DNA from: Herbaspirillum sp. RTI4
Lineage (GTDB): Bacteria > Pseudomonadota > Gammaproteobacteria > Burkholderiales > Burkholderiaceae_D
Length of the DNA stretch: 64,000 bases
Assembly: GCF_034313965.1 (NCBI RefSeq)
Contig: NZ_JAVIWQ010000002.1
Span: forward strand, 3,038,001 to 3,102,000
Direction: 5' to 3'
The position numbers were made by a program, and so were the translations under genes. Within the stretch, counting starts at the first letter, position 1. Each line of letters opens with the position of its first letter. Below, piece by piece: positions 1 through 10,661 of the stretch. The notes beneath the pieces are model-generated. The model was not told where the DNA came from. It searched no databases and saw nothing but the letters and a program-made list of their open reading frames with translations.

Positions 1-354
1 ACTGGCATGGAAGGTCACGACGCGCCGTGCGGTAATCGGGATTTCCTCACCAGTCTTGGGATTGCGGCCGGGACGCTGCGGCTTGTCGCGCAACTGAAAA
101 TTACCGTAACCGGAGAGTTTGACCGCTTCGCCGCGTTCCAGCGCGTTGCGGATTTCATCGAAGAATGTTTCCACCATGTCCTTGGCTTCACGCTTGTTCA
201 AACCGACTTGTTCGAACAGCAATTCGGCCAGCTCTGCCTTGGTGAGTGTCGGCAAGCTTTTTTCGACCTGCGAGCGCGCCTGCGCTTCTTGCATGGCGCG
301 CTGTAAATCGCCATCCAGCATCGAGAGCAAGTCCGACGAGATTATATTGTTCAT
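1..354 (-). CDS. ihfA: Integration host factor subunit alpha (3' end outside window)
   Basis: This is the alpha subunit of IHF, a nucleoid protein that bends DNA as a heterodimer with IhfB. The 118 visible codons hold the HU/IHF fold, including [20 protein letters not shown] and the DNA-clasping arm [14 protein letters not shown]. Compared with the 99-aa E. coli protein it has about 35 extra N-terminal residues, as seen in several Burkholderiales. I chose the ATG at 354 because AGGGA lies about 8 nt upstream; an internal Met nearer the core is possible. It follows pheT on the same strand, the usual pheST-ihfA order. The C-terminus lies before base 1. The 143-bp gap to pheT holds a short repeat of the type TCTATCAA at about 464-481. 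Confidence 0.95.
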   Translation of the reverse strand, partial: MNNIISSDLLSMLDGDLQRAMQEAQARSQVEKSLPTLTKAELAELLFEQVGLNKREAKDMVETFFDEIRNALERGEAVKLSGYGNFQLRDKPQRPGRNPKTGEEIPITARRVVTFHAS

Positions 355-497
355 TGCGCTACTGTCCCTGGCGTTGATTTGCACGTTTGCATAATGTTAA
401 AGCGCCCGCTATAGAGCGAACGACTGCGGTGCGAATCCTCCGTTATTGACTGTTTCTCAACGTCTATCAATGTCTATCAATAACGGACAGTGCCACC

Positions 498-2924
498 TCA
501 AGTGCGTAAGCGGGCGCCCAATTGCGCGCTGGCGGCAGCGATAAACGCCTGCATCGCCGCATCCACTGTATCGTCTTGAAGGGTGTTTTTAGTATCTTGC
601 AAGGTAAATCGGAAAGCAAGGCTTTTTTCGTTAATTTCCAAGCCGGCGCCGTGATATTCATCAAATAAAACAATGGCTTGCAAGATCTCGCAATGTGTAT
701 TGCCGTGCTTTTCCGCCGTAAATACATCCAGCAGTTGCTGCACTTGTATTTGTTGATCGACTACCAGCGCCAGATCGCGGGTTACGGCCGGGAAACGGGA
801 AATATCCGCGTAGGAAGGCAGGTCGCGCTGTTGCAAGGCTTCGGCATCGATTTCAAACACCAGCGGCGCTTGTGGCAGGTCATATTTCTGCTGCCATTGC
901 GGATGCAGTTCGCCGATGTAACCGACATTAACCCCCTCGACGAAGACATGCGCGGAACGCCCCGGATGCAAGGCAGGATGTTCGCCTTTCACGAAGCGCA
1001 CAGCGCGCGGCGCAAACAGCGCTTCCAGATCGGCTTTCAGGTCGAAGAAGTCGATTGCCCGGCTCTTCTGCCCCCATTGCTCATCGGCTGCTCCGCCAAA
1101 AGCCAGTGCCGTCACGCGCTTGGGCTGGTCGTAACCGGCCACAGTGAGCGGGCCGTCGGCCACCGCCGCATTGCGCAGATAGACGCCGCCGATTTCAAAA
1201 ATACGCACACGCGCTGCCTTGCGGTTGAGGTTGTAGCGCAAGTTGGACACCAGACTGGCGATCAGCGAGGAACGCATCACGCTCATCTGGCTGGCAATCG
1301 GATTGAGCAGTTTGATCGGCTTCTGGTTATTGCAGAAATCCGCTTCCCAGGCGTCCTCAACAAAACTGAAGTTGATGACTTCCTGATAGTCCAGCGCGGC
1401 CAGCAGGTGGCGGATGTCAAACAGCGAACGGCGGTTTTCCGGTTCGATGCGCATGGTGTTGGGCGCTGTCGGGGGACGCGTCGGGATATTTTCAAAACCG
1501 TAGACGCGGGCGATTTCTTCGATCAGGTCTTCTTCGATTTCGATGTCGAAACGGTAGGACGGCGGCGTCACGGAAAACACACCTTCGGCCACGGTGAAGG
1601 CAAGGCCCAGACGGGTGAAAATATCGGCGATCTGATCTTGCAGGATATCGACGCCGATCACCTTGTTGGCCCGCGCCACGCGCAGACTGACCGGCGGACG
1701 GGCAGGCAGATTAGGCGACTGGTCGTCGACGGCACCAACACGGGTGTCTGGTGTGCCGCAGATTTCAAGAATCAGCGCCGTGATCCGTTCGAGATGTTCG
1801 ACCGTGGTGGCGAAATCGACGCCGCGCTCGAAGCGGTGAGCCGCATCGGTGGAGAAATTGTAGCGGCGTGCCCGGCCCTGAATCGATTGCGGCCACCAGA
1901 AAGCGGCTTCCAGATAAATATTTTGCGTATCGAGGGTGACCGATGTAGCGTCGCCGCCCATGATGCCGGCCAGCGATTCGACCGACTGACTGTCGGCAAC
2001 CACGCCAATCCATCCATCGACCTCGACGGTATTGCCATTGAGCAGCTTGAGCGATTCGCCCGGCTTGCCCCAACGGATTTCCAGGCCGCCGTGAATCTTG
2101 TCCAGATCGAAGACGTGCGAGGGGCGACCCAGTTCCAGCATGACGTAATTGGAGATATCAACCAGCGCCGAAATCGGACGCTGTCCGCTGCGCTCTAGCC
2201 GTTGCTTCATCCATTGCGGTGTTTCAGAACGGGCGTTCAGGCCGCGGATGATGCGGCCGGAAAAGCGGCCGCACAAGTCAGGGGCGGCGATATGCACCGG
2301 CAGCGTTTCATCCAGCGTGGCCTTGACTGGCGGCGACTGTGGCGCTAGCAGAGGCGTCCCGGTCAGCGCGGAGACTTCGCGCGCGACGCCCAGTATCGAC
2401 AGGCAGTCGGCTTTGTTAGGCGTGAGCTTGATGGTGAATTTGAGGTCGTTAAGCTGGTAGTAGTCGCGGAAATTCTGTCCTACCGGCGCATCGTCAGCCA
2501 ACTCCAGCAGGCCGCCTTGGTCGTCCGACAGTTTCAGTTCGCGTCCCGAGCACAACATGCCTTGCGATTCGACGCCACGCAATTGTCCTACCTGAATCAC
2601 GAACGGTTTGCCGTCAGCGCCCGGCGGCAAGATCGCGCCAGCCATGGCGCACGGCACTTTCATGCCGACCCGTACATTCGGTGCGCCGCACACGATGTTG
2701 AGCAAGCCGCCGGTGTTGACGTCTACCTGGCAGACATTGAGTCTGTCGGCGTTCGGGTGCTTGGCGATCTCCATGATCTGACCGACGACGACATGGGAAA
2801 ATGGCGGTGCGACCGGTTCGACCTGCTCCACTTCCATACCGGACATCGTGAGCAAATGGGCCAGATCGTCCGAAGTGATTTTCGGATCGACCATGGTACG
2901 GAGCCAGTTTTCAGAGAATTGCAT
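498..2924 (-). CDS. pheT: Phenylalanyl-tRNA synthetase beta subunit
   Basis: The beta chain of the alpha2-beta2 enzyme that charges tRNA-Phe in the cytosol. The 808-aa length fits the family (about 795). Domains in order are the EMAP-like tRNA-binding domain (about 40-150, with [13 protein letters not shown]), the B3/B4 editing domain (about 210-390), B5 (about 400-475), the catalytic-like core, and the C-terminal FDX-ACB anticodon-binding domain (about 715-808, with [14 protein letters not shown]). It lies 96 bp after pheS on the same strand and before ihfA, consistent with one operon. No strong ribosome-binding site is seen before the ATG at 2924. Nothing is truncated. Confidence 0.98.
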   Translation of the reverse strand: MQFSENWLRTMVDPKITSDDLAHLLTMSGMEVEQVEPVAPPFSHVVVGQIMEIAKHPNADRLNVCQVDVNTGGLLNIVCGAPNVRVGMKVPCAMAGAILPPGADGKPFVIQVGQLRGVESQGMLCSGRELKLSDDQGGLLELADDAPVGQNFRDYYQLNDLKFTIKLTPNKADCLSILGVAREVSALTGTPLLAPQSPPVKATLDETLPVHIAAPDLCGRFSGRIIRGLNARSETPQWMKQRLERSGQRPISALVDISNYVMLELGRPSHVFDLDKIHGGLEIRWGKPGESLKLLNGNTVEVDGWIGVVADSQSVESLAGIMGGDATSVTLDTQNIYLEAAFWWPQSIQGRARRYNFSTDAAHRFERGVDFATTVEHLERITALILEICGTPDTRVGAVDDQSPNLPARPPVSLRVARANKVIGVDILQDQIADIFTRLGLAFTVAEGVFSVTPPSYRFDIEIEEDLIEEIARVYGFENIPTRPPTAPNTMRIEPENRRSLFDIRHLLAALDYQEVINFSFVEDAWEADFCNNQKPIKLLNPIASQMSVMRSSLIASLVSNLRYNLNRKAARVRIFEIGGVYLRNAAVADGPLTVAGYDQPKRVTALAFGGAADEQWGQKSRAIDFFDLKADLEALFAPRAVRFVKGEHPALHPGRSAHVFVEGVNVGYIGELHPQWQQKYDLPQAPLVFEIDAEALQQRDLPSYADISRFPAVTRDLALVVDQQIQVQQLLDVFTAEKHGNTHCEILQAIVLFDEYHGAGLEINEKSLAFRFTLQDTKNTLQDDTVDAAMQAFIAAASAQLGARLRT

Positions 2925-3020
2925 ATGCAGGACTTTCAGCTATCGACGTGAACGATGCGCAGAGGAGGGAGTGTGAACTCAACTTCTCCTGCGCAGCCGG
3001 GTGAACGAAAATGGATCGTG

Positions 3021-4037
3021 TCAATTGAATTGCTTGAGGAAGCGCAAATCGCCTTCGTAAAACAGGCGCAGGTCATCGACTCCGTAGCGCAGCATGGTCA
3101 GCCGTTCGAGGCCGGAGCCGAACGCGAAGCCGATGTAGCGTTCCGGATCGAGTCCCATATTGCGTACCACCGAGGGGTGTACCTGACCGGAACCGGAAAC
3201 TTCCAGCCAGCGTCCTTTGAGCGGACCGCTACCAAAGGCGATATCGATTTCGGCGGATGGTTCGGTGAAGGGGAAATAGGAGGGGCGGAAGCGCACCTGC
3301 AAGTCATCCGTTTCGAAAAAGGCTTTGACGAAATTGAGGTAAACCCCTTTGAGGTCAGCAAAACTGATGTCTTCGGCGATCCATAAACCTTCGACCTGAT
3401 GGAACATCGGCGAGTGGGTGGCGTCGCTGTCGACGCGATAAGTGCGGCCGGGGGCGATCACCTTGATTGGCGGCTTGTTCATGCGCGCATAGCGCACTTG
3501 CATCGGGCTGGTATGCGTGCGCAGCAGCAGCGGTTTGCCGTCGGTGTCATTACCTTCGATGTAGAAGGTGTCTTGCATCGAGCGTGCTGGGTGGTTTTCC
3601 GGGCTGTTGAGCGCGGTGAAATTGGTCCAGTCGGTTTCGATTTCGGGGCCGTCAGCCACGTCAAAACCAATCGAGCGGAAAATTTCTTCGACCCGCTGCC
3701 AGCTGCGCATGACGGGATGGATGCCGCCCATGCCGCGGCCGCGGCCCGGCAGGCTGACATCGATCGCTTCGGCATTGAGCCGCTCTTGCATTTGGGCGTT
3801 GCTCAGCGCATCGCGGCGAGCATTCAGCGCAGTTTCGATTTGTCCTTTGGCGGCGTTGATGACGGCGCCCTGGATTTTGCGTTCATCGGGATCTAGCTTA
3901 CCGAGACCCTTCATTTGTTCCGTAATTTGTCCGGTTTTGCCCAGATAACGCGCTTTGGCGTTTTCCAGCGCGGCCACATCCGATGCAGCGGCAAAGTCAG
4001 CTTGCGCTTGTACGACGAGTTGTTCCAGGGGAGTCAT
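3021..4037 (-). CDS. pheS: Phenylalanyl-tRNA synthetase alpha subunit
   Basis: The catalytic alpha chain of Phe-tRNA synthetase, pairing with PheT. The protein is 338 aa with an N-terminal coiled-coil arm (about 1-90) followed by the class II core. Visible motifs include [11 protein letters not shown], the class II motif 2 region [34 protein letters not shown] and the motif 3 region [18 protein letters not shown] chose the ATG at 4037 (MTPLEQLV) because it matches the E. coli PheS N-terminus; an in-frame TTG at 4067 would add ten residues without family support. GGAG lies 13 nt upstream of the ATG. It follows rplT after a hairpin at 4173-4199. Confidence 0.98.
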   Translation of the reverse strand: MTPLEQLVVQAQADFAAASDVAALENAKARYLGKTGQITEQMKGLGKLDPDERKIQGAVINAAKGQIETALNARRDALSNAQMQERLNAEAIDVSLPGRGRGMGGIHPVMRSWQRVEEIFRSIGFDVADGPEIETDWTNFTALNSPENHPARSMQDTFYIEGNDTDGKPLLLRTHTSPMQVRYARMNKPPIKVIAPGRTYRVDSDATHSPMFHQVEGLWIAEDISFADLKGVYLNFVKAFFETDDLQVRFRPSYFPFTEPSAEIDIAFGSGPLKGRWLEVSGSGQVHPSVVRNMGLDPERYIGFAFGSGLERLTMLRYGVDDLRLFYEGDLRFLKQFN

Positions 4038-4160
4038 GCTGTGTTTCTCGCTCCAAAAAAGACGCAAAGGAGGCTTGAAAGGGAGCTTAAAAGCCGGAAA
4101 GAATCTAGGGGTATCTGATCAAGCCAGAGTGCAATCGCTACGCTTTTCAGCGGTCCCGAT

Positions 4161-4199
4161 TTAAAACGAAACGGGGCACAGGTTTTCGCCTCTGCCCCG
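4161..4199 (-). terminator. Intrinsic terminator or attenuator between rplT and pheS
   Basis: Read on the minus strand, a 10-bp stem with one mismatch (GGGGCAGAGG against CCTGTGCCCC) closes a CGAAAA loop and is followed by GTTTCGTTTT. It sits after rplT and before pheS. In enteric bacteria a phenylalanine attenuator occupies this place. I see no Phe-rich leader peptide here, so it is more likely a partial terminator that lowers pheST expression. Confidence 0.6.
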
Positions 4200-4285
4200 C
4201 CTGATACTGCTCTGCCGCAATACTTATGCGGCAGGTAATGCTGTCTGCCATGTCTGTTCGACATCGCCGACGTCAAGAGCAAGTC

Positions 4286-4648
4286 TTAACGTGCTGCGAT
4301 AACGACTTTGACTTGAGCGACAATCGCGGCAAAAGCCGGCTTGTCGGTCACGGCCATATCAGCCAGAACCTTACGGTCCAGTTCGATACAGGCACGCTTC
4401 AGACCATTCATGAATACGCTGTATGTCACGCCATGCTCACGGGAAGCGGCGTTAATACGAGCAATCCACAATGCGCGGAACACGCGCTTCTTGTTACGAC
4501 GGTCACGGTATGCATATTGACCAGCGCGCATGACTGCTTGCTTGGCAATACGATAGACGGTACTGCGACGACCGCGGTAACCCTTGGCTTGGGCTAGGAC
4601 TTTTTTATGACGGGCACGCGCTGTTACCCCACGTTTTACTCTAGGCAT
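4286..4648 (-). CDS. rplT: 50S ribosomal protein L20
   Basis: L20 binds 23S rRNA early in 50S assembly. The 120-aa protein matches the family along its whole length, from [18 protein letters not shown] through [22 protein letters not shown] to the globular C-terminal RNA-binding part ([13 protein letters not shown]). In E. coli the C-terminal part also represses translation of rpmI-rplT mRNA. It lies 18 bp downstream of rpmI, and they are surely co-transcribed. Confidence 0.99.
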   Translation of the reverse strand: MPRVKRGVTARARHKKVLAQAKGYRGRRSTVYRIAKQAVMRAGQYAYRDRRNKKRVFRALWIARINAASREHGVTYSVFMNGLKRACIELDRKVLADMAVTDKPAFAAIVAQVKVVIAAR

Positions 4649-4666
4649 ATTAGCTCCTGTGTGAGG

Positions 4667-4864
4667 TTAAGCGAACGGCAACATTGCACGTACAGACACC
4701 ATGTTAGTCTCATGGACTCCCACAGTACCGCGCAATTGACGTTTGTTCTTGGTGGTCTTCTTGGTCAGGATGTGGCGTTTGAACGCTTGACCGCGCTTGA
4801 CGGTTCCACCTGGACGGACGCGAAAACGCTTTTTAGCGCCGCTTTTCGTCTTCATTTTAGGCAT
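4667..4864 (-). CDS. rpmI: 50S ribosomal protein L35
   Basis: L35 is a small basic protein of the large ribosomal subunit. It has 65 aa starting at [14 protein letters not shown], the canonical L35 N-terminus, so I use the ATG at 4864 and not the longer in-frame start at 4894. Its Shine-Dalgarno AGGA lies in the 3' arm of a small hairpin (4872-4888), which suggests translational control. It sits between infC and rplT as in most bacteria. Confidence 0.98.
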   Translation of the reverse strand: MPKMKTKSGAKKRFRVRPGGTVKRGQAFKRHILTKKTTKNKRQLRGTVGVHETNMVSVRAMLPFA

Positions 4865-4871
4865 GATGCTT

Positions 4872-5089
4872 CTGTCCTTTGGGGACAGCTCCATTTTTTA
4901 TGATTGCAGGTGGCAACACTACGTTGCTCTTGGATGCCTGTTCTCACTTATTAGACAACAGGCCCGATAAAACCAGCCTGTTGCTTCTGCGTTGCAGCGC
5001 CATACCACCGGCACTACATCACAAAATCTGCCGCGACCTGTGATCTGCGGCGATTCTTGCTATCCGACTATTGTTTGAAGAATAGGGAA
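4872..5089 (-). promoter_or_regulatory. infC-rpmI leader with hairpins, candidate L20 autoregulation site
   Basis: The roughly 200-nt spacer between infC and rpmI folds well on the minus strand. CAACAGGC pairs with GCCTGTTG (4956-4983), and CTGTCC pairs with GGACAG (4872-4888). The second hairpin includes the rpmI ribosome-binding site. A third weak hairpin (GCCGC with GCGGC) lies near 5020-5045. In E. coli the same interval forms the L20-binding repressor site. Equivalence here is inferred from position and folding only. Confidence 0.5.
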
Positions 5090-5611
5090 TTACTTCTTTT
5101 TCTTTGGCGACAGCACCATGATCATCTGGCGGCCTTCCATCTTTGGCCACTGCTCGACCTGGCCGTAGGGCTCGAGATCCAGCTTCAGACGTTCCAGCAT
5201 GCGCATACCGATTTCCTGGTGGGCCATTTCACGACCGCGGAAACGCAAGGTAATCTTGGTTTTATCGCCTTCGTCAAGGAAGCGTGTCAGGTTGCGCAGC
5301 TTGATGTCGTAATCGCCGTCATCCGTACCCGGCCGGAATTTAACTTCTTTGACCTGGATGATTTTTTGCTTCAGCTTGGCTTCGTGCGCCTTCTTCTGTT
5401 CCTGATACTTGAATTTGCCGTAGTCCATCAAACGGCAGACAGGAGGCTGGGCGGTCGGCGCGATTTCTACCAGATCCACATTTGCCTCTTCCGCTAAACG
5501 GAAGGCGTCTGCCAAATTCACGATGCCTAAAGCTTCGTTATTGACCCCGGATAAACGCAATTCAGGAGCGGTAATCTCGCCATTGATGCGATGCGACTTG
5601 TCAGTAGCTAT
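5090..5611 (-). CDS. infC: Translation initiation factor IF-3, ATA start
   Basis: IF-3 binds the 30S subunit, prevents premature 50S joining and checks start codons. The C-terminal domain carries [24 protein letters not shown] sequence (here [15 protein letters not shown]) and ends in MVLSPKKKK. The N-terminus must include [19 protein letters not shown], so translation begins upstream of the first in-frame TTG (5560). The best start is ATA at 5611-5609, six nt after AAAGGA, giving 173 aa (E. coli 180). No ATG or GTG is in frame at that point. E. coli infC uses AUU so that IF-3 represses its own translation; an ATA start would serve the same purpose. It follows thrS by 60 bp. Confidence 0.96.
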   Translation of the reverse strand: MATDKSHRINGEITAPELRLSGVNNEALGIVNLADAFRLAEEANVDLVEIAPTAQPPVCRLMDYGKFKYQEQKKAHEAKLKQKIIQVKEVKFRPGTDDGDYDIKLRNLTRFLDEGDKTKITLRFRGREMAHQEIGMRMLERLKLDLEPYGQVEQWPKMEGRQMIMVLSPKKKK

Positions 5612-5671
5612 TGTAGTTCCTTTGATATGTCCAATGAATAAGCCGTGCTCTGGCGCTACGGGTTTCCCCGG

Positions 5672-7579
5672 TCAGGCTTTGGTGTGCAGCTCTTCTTTGA
5701 GCCGCTCTACCAGTACATCGATCGGCATGACGCCCAGATCAATATTGCCCCGCGCTCGCACGGCCACTGTGTTCGCATCCCGTTCTTTGTCGCCCACCAC
5801 TAAAATATAGGGGGGCTTCTGTAATGAATGCTGCCGTATTTTATAGGTAATTTTTTCATTACGCAAATCCGATTCAACTCTAAACCCTTGTTTTTTCAGT
5901 GTTTGTGTCAGATTCTTGACGTATTCGGCCTGTGCGTCGGAGATATTGAGGATCATTATCTGCGTAGGCGCCAGCCACAGAGGCATGGCACCAGCGTGAT
6001 TTTCTATCAATATGGCAATGAAGCGCTCAAGCGAGCCGACAATCGCCCGATGCAGCATCACCGGCACCTGACGACCATTGTCCTCAGTCACATATTCGGC
6101 ACCGAGGCGTTCCGGCATGGAAAAGTCTACCTGCATCGTGCCGCACTGCCAGGAGCGCCCGATCGAATCCTTGAGATGGTATTCAATCTTCGGACCATAG
6201 AATGCCCCCTCGCCCGGCAACTCTTCCCACTCGCTGCCGGAGGCACGGATCGCCTCGCGCAGCGCGTTCTCGGCCTTATCCCATACCGCTTCTTCGCCGA
6301 TACGTTTTTCGGGACGCAGCGCCAGCTTGACCGCCACATTGGTAAATCCGAAATCTTTGTAGACCTCGAGCACGATCTTGTTGAATGCCGCAACCTCATC
6401 CTGCACCTGATTTTCGGTACAGAAAATATGACCGTCATCCTGCGTGAAGCCGCGCACCCGCATCATGCCGTGCAAAGCGCCGGAAGGCTCATTGCGGTGG
6501 CACTGACCAAATTCGCCGTAGCGCAATGGCAATTCGCGGTAGCTATGCAAGCCCGCGTTGTAAATCTGGATATGCCCGGGGCAGTTCATCGGCTTGAGCG
6601 CATAAGCACGATTTTCCGATTCGGTCGTAAACATATTGTCGCGGTAGTTATCCCAGTGACCGGTTTTTTCCCACAGCGAACGATCCAGAATCTGCGGCGC
6701 TTTGACTTCCTGATATCCATTGTCCTGATAGACGCGGCGCATGTATTGCTCCACCTGCTGCCAGATGGTCCAGCCCTTCGGATGCCAGAAAATCAGGCCC
6801 GGCGCTTCATCCTGAAAATGGAACAAATCCAGCGCCCGTCCGAGTTTGCGGTGATCGCGTTTTTCCGCTTCTTCCAGCATGTGCAGATACGCTTCCTGCT
6901 CTTCTTTTTTGGCCCAGGCAGTTCCGTAAATCCGTTGCAACATTTCGTTATTTGAATCGCCGCGCCAGTAAGCGCCTGCCAGCTTCATCAGCTTGAACAC
7001 CTTCAGCTTGCCCGTCGATGGCACATGCGGCCCGCGGCACAGATCGGTAAACGCACCTTCGGTGTAGAGAGAGACTTCCTGATCCTGAGGAATCGACGCA
7101 ATGATTTCGGACTTGTAGGCCTCGCCTATCGATGTGAAATACTCAACGGCAGCATCGCGGGCAAGCACCGTGCGCACGACCGGCTCGTCCTTTTTAGCCA
7201 GTTCAGCCATCTTTTTTTCAATCGCAATCAAATCATCCGGAGTAAACGGGCGCTTATAGGCAAAGTCGTAAAAGAAGCCGTTTTCGATGACCGGGCCAAT
7301 CGTCACCTGCGCATCAGGAAACAATTCCTTGACGGCGTAGGCCAGCAAATGCGCGGTGGAATGGCGAATCACATCCAGACCCTCGGGGTCTTTATCCGTG
7401 ATGATGGCGAGATCGGCATCCTTTTCAATCAGGAAAGACGTGTCGACCACCGTGCCGTCGACCTTGCCCGCCAGCGCGGCTTTGGCCAGGCCGGCACCAA
7501 TACTGGCAGCGACCTGAGCAACGGTTTGCGGGGCATCGAACTGACGCAGGGAACCATCGGGAAGTCGGATTGAAATCAT
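5672..7579 (-). CDS. thrS: Threonyl-tRNA synthetase
   Basis: ThrRS charges tRNA-Thr. The 635-aa product has the TGS domain (1-61, [15 protein letters not shown]), the editing domain ([11 protein letters not shown] near 70, later [12 protein letters not shown]), the class II catalytic core ([59 protein letters not shown]) and the anticodon-binding domain (about 535-635). I use the ATG at 7579, with GGAG seven nt upstream; an in-frame extension to 7678 has no family support. It is the first gene of the thrS-infC-rpmI-rplT-pheST-ihfA cluster. Confidence 0.98.
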   Translation of the reverse strand: MISIRLPDGSLRQFDAPQTVAQVAASIGAGLAKAALAGKVDGTVVDTSFLIEKDADLAIITDKDPEGLDVIRHSTAHLLAYAVKELFPDAQVTIGPVIENGFFYDFAYKRPFTPDDLIAIEKKMAELAKKDEPVVRTVLARDAAVEYFTSIGEAYKSEIIASIPQDQEVSLYTEGAFTDLCRGPHVPSTGKLKVFKLMKLAGAYWRGDSNNEMLQRIYGTAWAKKEEQEAYLHMLEEAEKRDHRKLGRALDLFHFQDEAPGLIFWHPKGWTIWQQVEQYMRRVYQDNGYQEVKAPQILDRSLWEKTGHWDNYRDNMFTTESENRAYALKPMNCPGHIQIYNAGLHSYRELPLRYGEFGQCHRNEPSGALHGMMRVRGFTQDDGHIFCTENQVQDEVAAFNKIVLEVYKDFGFTNVAVKLALRPEKRIGEEAVWDKAENALREAIRASGSEWEELPGEGAFYGPKIEYHLKDSIGRSWQCGTMQVDFSMPERLGAEYVTEDNGRQVPVMLHRAIVGSLERFIAILIENHAGAMPLWLAPTQIMILNISDAQAEYVKNLTQTLKKQGFRVESDLRNEKITYKIRQHSLQKPPYILVVGDKERDANTVAVRARGNIDLGVMPIDVLVERLKEELHTKA

Positions 7580-8170
7580 GTGCACTCCATGGGCGCGTGG
7601 CGCCGCTTTTGTTGTTGAACTATTCGAAAACAGGAAATGAAAGACGAAAAAAAACGCGTACCAGCCGCGCTCTTTCAATATGCAGAAAGCTGCCGGCTAA
7701 GGTCGCGTGATCGTGCTTGTACTCGTTCGCGGTGTCATAACCGGCGTGCCTTTCTTTCTCTTACAACTCGCATTTACAAAACAATGAGCGCGCTGCGCCC
7801 GGGTTGCGCCGCAGTATAACAGAGTAAGGGGGAAGCCGATGAATGCATCAGGTAAGCACTACCGATATGAGAGCAGACTCCCGGCACCCAGTCCTATCTG
7901 AAAAGTGGCGCCGCGCAAGGATGAATCTACTCTGATATCGGCAGTGTCGGCACGCTCTCGCATGCACGACAGAACGAATCTGTCTTTCTCAATACCGAAA
8001 CTCATCATTGGATTGTCGGCCTCAGCAACGCAGGGTTGCTGTTTTTATCTCGCCTGTTCCAGGTTAACCACAACTGCCAACCAAGGAAGGGGAGGAAAGA
8101 CCGACTGAAGAAATACGGTGGGCAAATGAATCACCCTAGGAAACCAGAATTCTTACCACATCAAGAAATC
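7580..8170 (-). promoter_or_regulatory. Non-coding stretch upstream of thrS with a possible promoter
   Basis: About 590 bp without a convincing gene. On the minus strand TGTTATACT (extended -10, box at 7818-7813) is a plausible promoter for the thrS operon, giving a leader of about 225 nt with GC-rich inverted sequence near 7790-7812. No good -35 box is visible, and I found no T-box-like element. The short ORFs here look random. Confidence 0.35.
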
Positions 8171-8247
8171 TGGTAGGCACGATTGGACTCGAACCAACGA
8201 CCCCTACCATGTCAAGGTAGTGCTCTAACCAGCTGAGCTACGCGCCT
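8171..8247 (-). tRNA. tRNA-Val(GAC)
   Basis: A 77-nt cloverleaf on the minus strand. The acceptor AGGCGCG pairs with CGTGCCT (one G-U pair), then discriminator A and an encoded CCA. The D arm is normal, the anticodon stem CTACC/GGTAG holds loop TTGACAT with anticodon GAC, and the T arm contains GGTTCGAGTCC. A perfect TATAAT (8264-8259) lies 11 nt upstream of the tRNA start, so the gene likely has its own promoter in the relA-tRNA gap. Confidence 0.97.
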
Positions 8248-8258
8248 AAAGAAGCAAG

Positions 8259-8264
8259 ATTATA
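8259..8264 (-). promoter_or_regulatory. -10 box of tRNA-Val
   Basis: TATAAT on the minus strand, 11 nt upstream of the first base of tRNA-Val, matching the consensus exactly. No clear -35 box is seen at 16-18 bp. Confidence 0.55.
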
Positions 8265-8393
8265 GGGGGCTTTCTTGTTTATGGCTAGGCCTTTTCACAA
8301 TTAATAATAAAAAGACTTCGAAAGACTTCCATTAAGCGCTCATGCTTTAGCAAAATCGCTATGCGCAAGGCGCAATGGGCAATGTTTGATTAG

Positions 8394-10655
8394 TTAGTGC
8401 CGCTTCACTTCCTGCACCCCACTGACTTCAGAAATCACGCCCAATGCCTTCTGCAACTGCTCCGTGGACGCAATTTCCGCCGTAAACGCCATCCGCGCCT
8501 GTCCCTTGATCGATTGGGTACTGACACCAACCACGTTGATTTTCTCGCGCAAGAGAATTTCTGAAATATCCCTCAGCAAACCCTGCCGGTCACTGGCAAG
8601 AATATAAATATCAACCGGATAAACCGTGTCCTTCCCCGAACTGCCCCAAGTTGTAAGAATGACGCGTTCCGGTGCTTTGGAACTCATCTCCACAAAATTC
8701 TTGCAACCGGCACGATGAATCGATACCCCCTTGCCACGCGTGACGAAACCCACAATCACATCAGGAGGCGCCGGTTTGCAGCATCGCGCCAGCTGCGTCA
8801 TCAAGCCGTCCGTCCCCACGACCAGCACACCCGACTTGGCACCCTGCTCCACGCTGGACGCGCGACTCTTGCGGGTAATCGCCGCACCCTCATCAATATC
8901 AACCGGCTTATCCTGCTCATCGCTGCGCAAGGCATGTTCCACCGTGCGCAAACTGAATTCATCCTTACCTACCGACAACAACAAATCTTCCAGCTTGGGA
9001 AACCCCAGCTTGCGCGCCAGTTCTTCCAGATTGACCGCCGTCTTGCCCTCGCGCTGCAAAGTTTTTTCAATCAGCGAACGACCGCTTGCCAGCGTCTCCT
9101 GCTGATCAATGACATTGAACCAGGCCCGCACTTTGGAACGGGTACGGTTGCTTGCCGTATAGCCAGGACTGAGCCAGTCGCGCGAAGGCCCCGCCACACC
9201 CTGCCCGCTCTTGGCGGTAATAATTTCAACCGTCTGTCCGTTTTTCAGTGCCGTATTCAGCGGCACCATCGCCCCGTCCACGCGCGCGCCGCGGCAGCGG
9301 TGGCCAACGTCGCTATGCAGGTAGTACGCGAAATCGATCGGTGTCGCACCGCTAGGCAATTCAATCACGCGCGCCTGCGGCGTGAGGACATAGATATGCT
9401 CATCGAGTGTGGTCGATTTAAGCTTTTCCACCCAATCCCGATGAATTTCTTCCTGCCCGACTACCGCGCTAGAAACCTCCGTCTTCCAGGCCAGCAACTG
9501 TCTCAGCCAGGCGATTTTTTCATCGTATTTTTGCGCGGCGAAATCCGAACCGCCGCTTTCCTTATAACGCCAGTGCGCCGCCACGCCATATTCAGCGAAA
9601 TGGTGCATCTCGTGCGTGCGGATCTGCACTTCCAGCGCACGACCGTCTTCGGCCAGCACCACCGTATGCAAAGATTGATAACCGTTAGGCTTGGGACGGG
9701 AAATGTAATCGTCGAATTCTTCGGGCAAGGGCGCCCAGATATTGTGGACAATGCCGAGCACCGCGTAGCAACTTTTCACATCATCGACAATGACCCGAAA
9801 AGCACGCACATCATGCAGCTCAGAAAAGTCCAGCGATTTGCCGCGCATCTTGTTCCAGATGCTGAAAATATGCTTGGGACGGCCCGACACCTCGACCCTG
9901 ATCTCGGCCGCTGCCAGTTCGGCCCGCAGGCGCTCGATAGCACCACCGACGAAGCTTTCGCGCTCCATCCGTTTTTCTTCAAGCATGCGGGCGATGCGTT
10001 TATAGGTGGACGGATCGATGAAGCGGAAGGACAAATCTTCCAGCTCCCATTTGACTTGCCAGATACCAAGCCGGTTAGCCAGCGGCGCATATAAATCCAG
10101 CGTCTCGCGGGCGTACTGCGCCAACTGCTCATTGTCCTGCTTGAGTTCCGCGAAATAGCGCAAAGTCGTCACGCGCGACGCCAGACGTACCAGCACCACG
10201 CGCATGTCCGTCGCCATCGCCAGCAACATCTTGCGCAAAGTTTCCACTTGCGACGCGGCTTGCTGCACCGAATTCTTGCCGCGCATGACCTCCGGCGACT
10301 GCTTGAAAGTCAGACTGTGAAACCGCATCAACTGACGGATGCCGTCCACCAGATCAGCAATTTCCTTGCCGAACCGCAGCTCTATCTGCTGCGCCAGTTC
10401 TGACTCGGGCGCAACCAATCCCACCTCAAACAACAAGGCGGCAATCCGCGTTTCGGCATCGGCTTTCAAATCGCCGAGGACTACGGCAACGCCCTGCGAA
10501 AATTGAAACGCATCCTGGCCTGAGCCGATCGGCACACCCGAAAACAAGGGCTGCACCAGATCGTAGGCGAGCAGCACACGGTCGCTATCCTCCGGACTCA
10601 GACCGGCAACGATGCGAGTAAACGCGTCGCTTTGCGGCGCGGCAATCGAAACCAT
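8394..10655 (-). CDS. relA: (p)ppGpp synthetase RelA, hydrolase site degenerate
   Basis: This enzyme makes the alarmone (p)ppGpp on starved ribosomes. The 753-aa protein has the bifunctional-family layout: N-terminal pseudo-hydrolase domain (about 30-190), synthetase domain (about 240-350, with RPKPNGYQSLHTVV), TGS domain (about 425-485, EHIYVLTPQARVIELPSGAT), a helical/zinc-finger-like region with conserved Cys (ARCCKPAPPD), and a C-terminal ACT domain. The hydrolase HD signature is replaced by Phe-Glu (AALLFEVG, residues 76-77), as in RelA and unlike SpoT, so it should synthesise but not degrade ppGpp. The ridA-like gene is 6 bp upstream, suggesting a shared transcript. Confidence 0.95.
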   Translation of the reverse strand: MVSIAAPQSDAFTRIVAGLSPEDSDRVLLAYDLVQPLFSGVPIGSGQDAFQFSQGVAVVLGDLKADAETRIAALLFEVGLVAPESELAQQIELRFGKEIADLVDGIRQLMRFHSLTFKQSPEVMRGKNSVQQAASQVETLRKMLLAMATDMRVVLVRLASRVTTLRYFAELKQDNEQLAQYARETLDLYAPLANRLGIWQVKWELEDLSFRFIDPSTYKRIARMLEEKRMERESFVGGAIERLRAELAAAEIRVEVSGRPKHIFSIWNKMRGKSLDFSELHDVRAFRVIVDDVKSCYAVLGIVHNIWAPLPEEFDDYISRPKPNGYQSLHTVVLAEDGRALEVQIRTHEMHHFAEYGVAAHWRYKESGGSDFAAQKYDEKIAWLRQLLAWKTEVSSAVVGQEEIHRDWVEKLKSTTLDEHIYVLTPQARVIELPSGATPIDFAYYLHSDVGHRCRGARVDGAMVPLNTALKNGQTVEIITAKSGQGVAGPSRDWLSPGYTASNRTRSKVRAWFNVIDQQETLASGRSLIEKTLQREGKTAVNLEELARKLGFPKLEDLLLSVGKDEFSLRTVEHALRSDEQDKPVDIDEGAAITRKSRASSVEQGAKSGVLVVGTDGLMTQLARCCKPAPPDVIVGFVTRGKGVSIHRAGCKNFVEMSSKAPERVILTTWGSSGKDTVYPVDIYILASDRQGLLRDISEILLREKINVVGVSTQSIKGQARMAFTAEIASTEQLQKALGVISEVSGVQEVKRH

Positions 10656-10661
10656 GGTTAC

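Noticed and set aside
678..2198. A 506-aa plus-strand ORF opposite pheT
   Set aside because: It is the complementary-strand shadow of pheT, which has full family support; the product has no recognisable domain.
7905..8108. A 67-aa plus-strand ORF in the gap between thrS and tRNA-Val
   Set aside because: Random composition, no ribosome-binding site and no family similarity.
8715..10094. A 459-aa plus-strand ORF opposite relA
   Set aside because: A shadow of the high-GC relA gene with no family pattern or ribosome-binding site.
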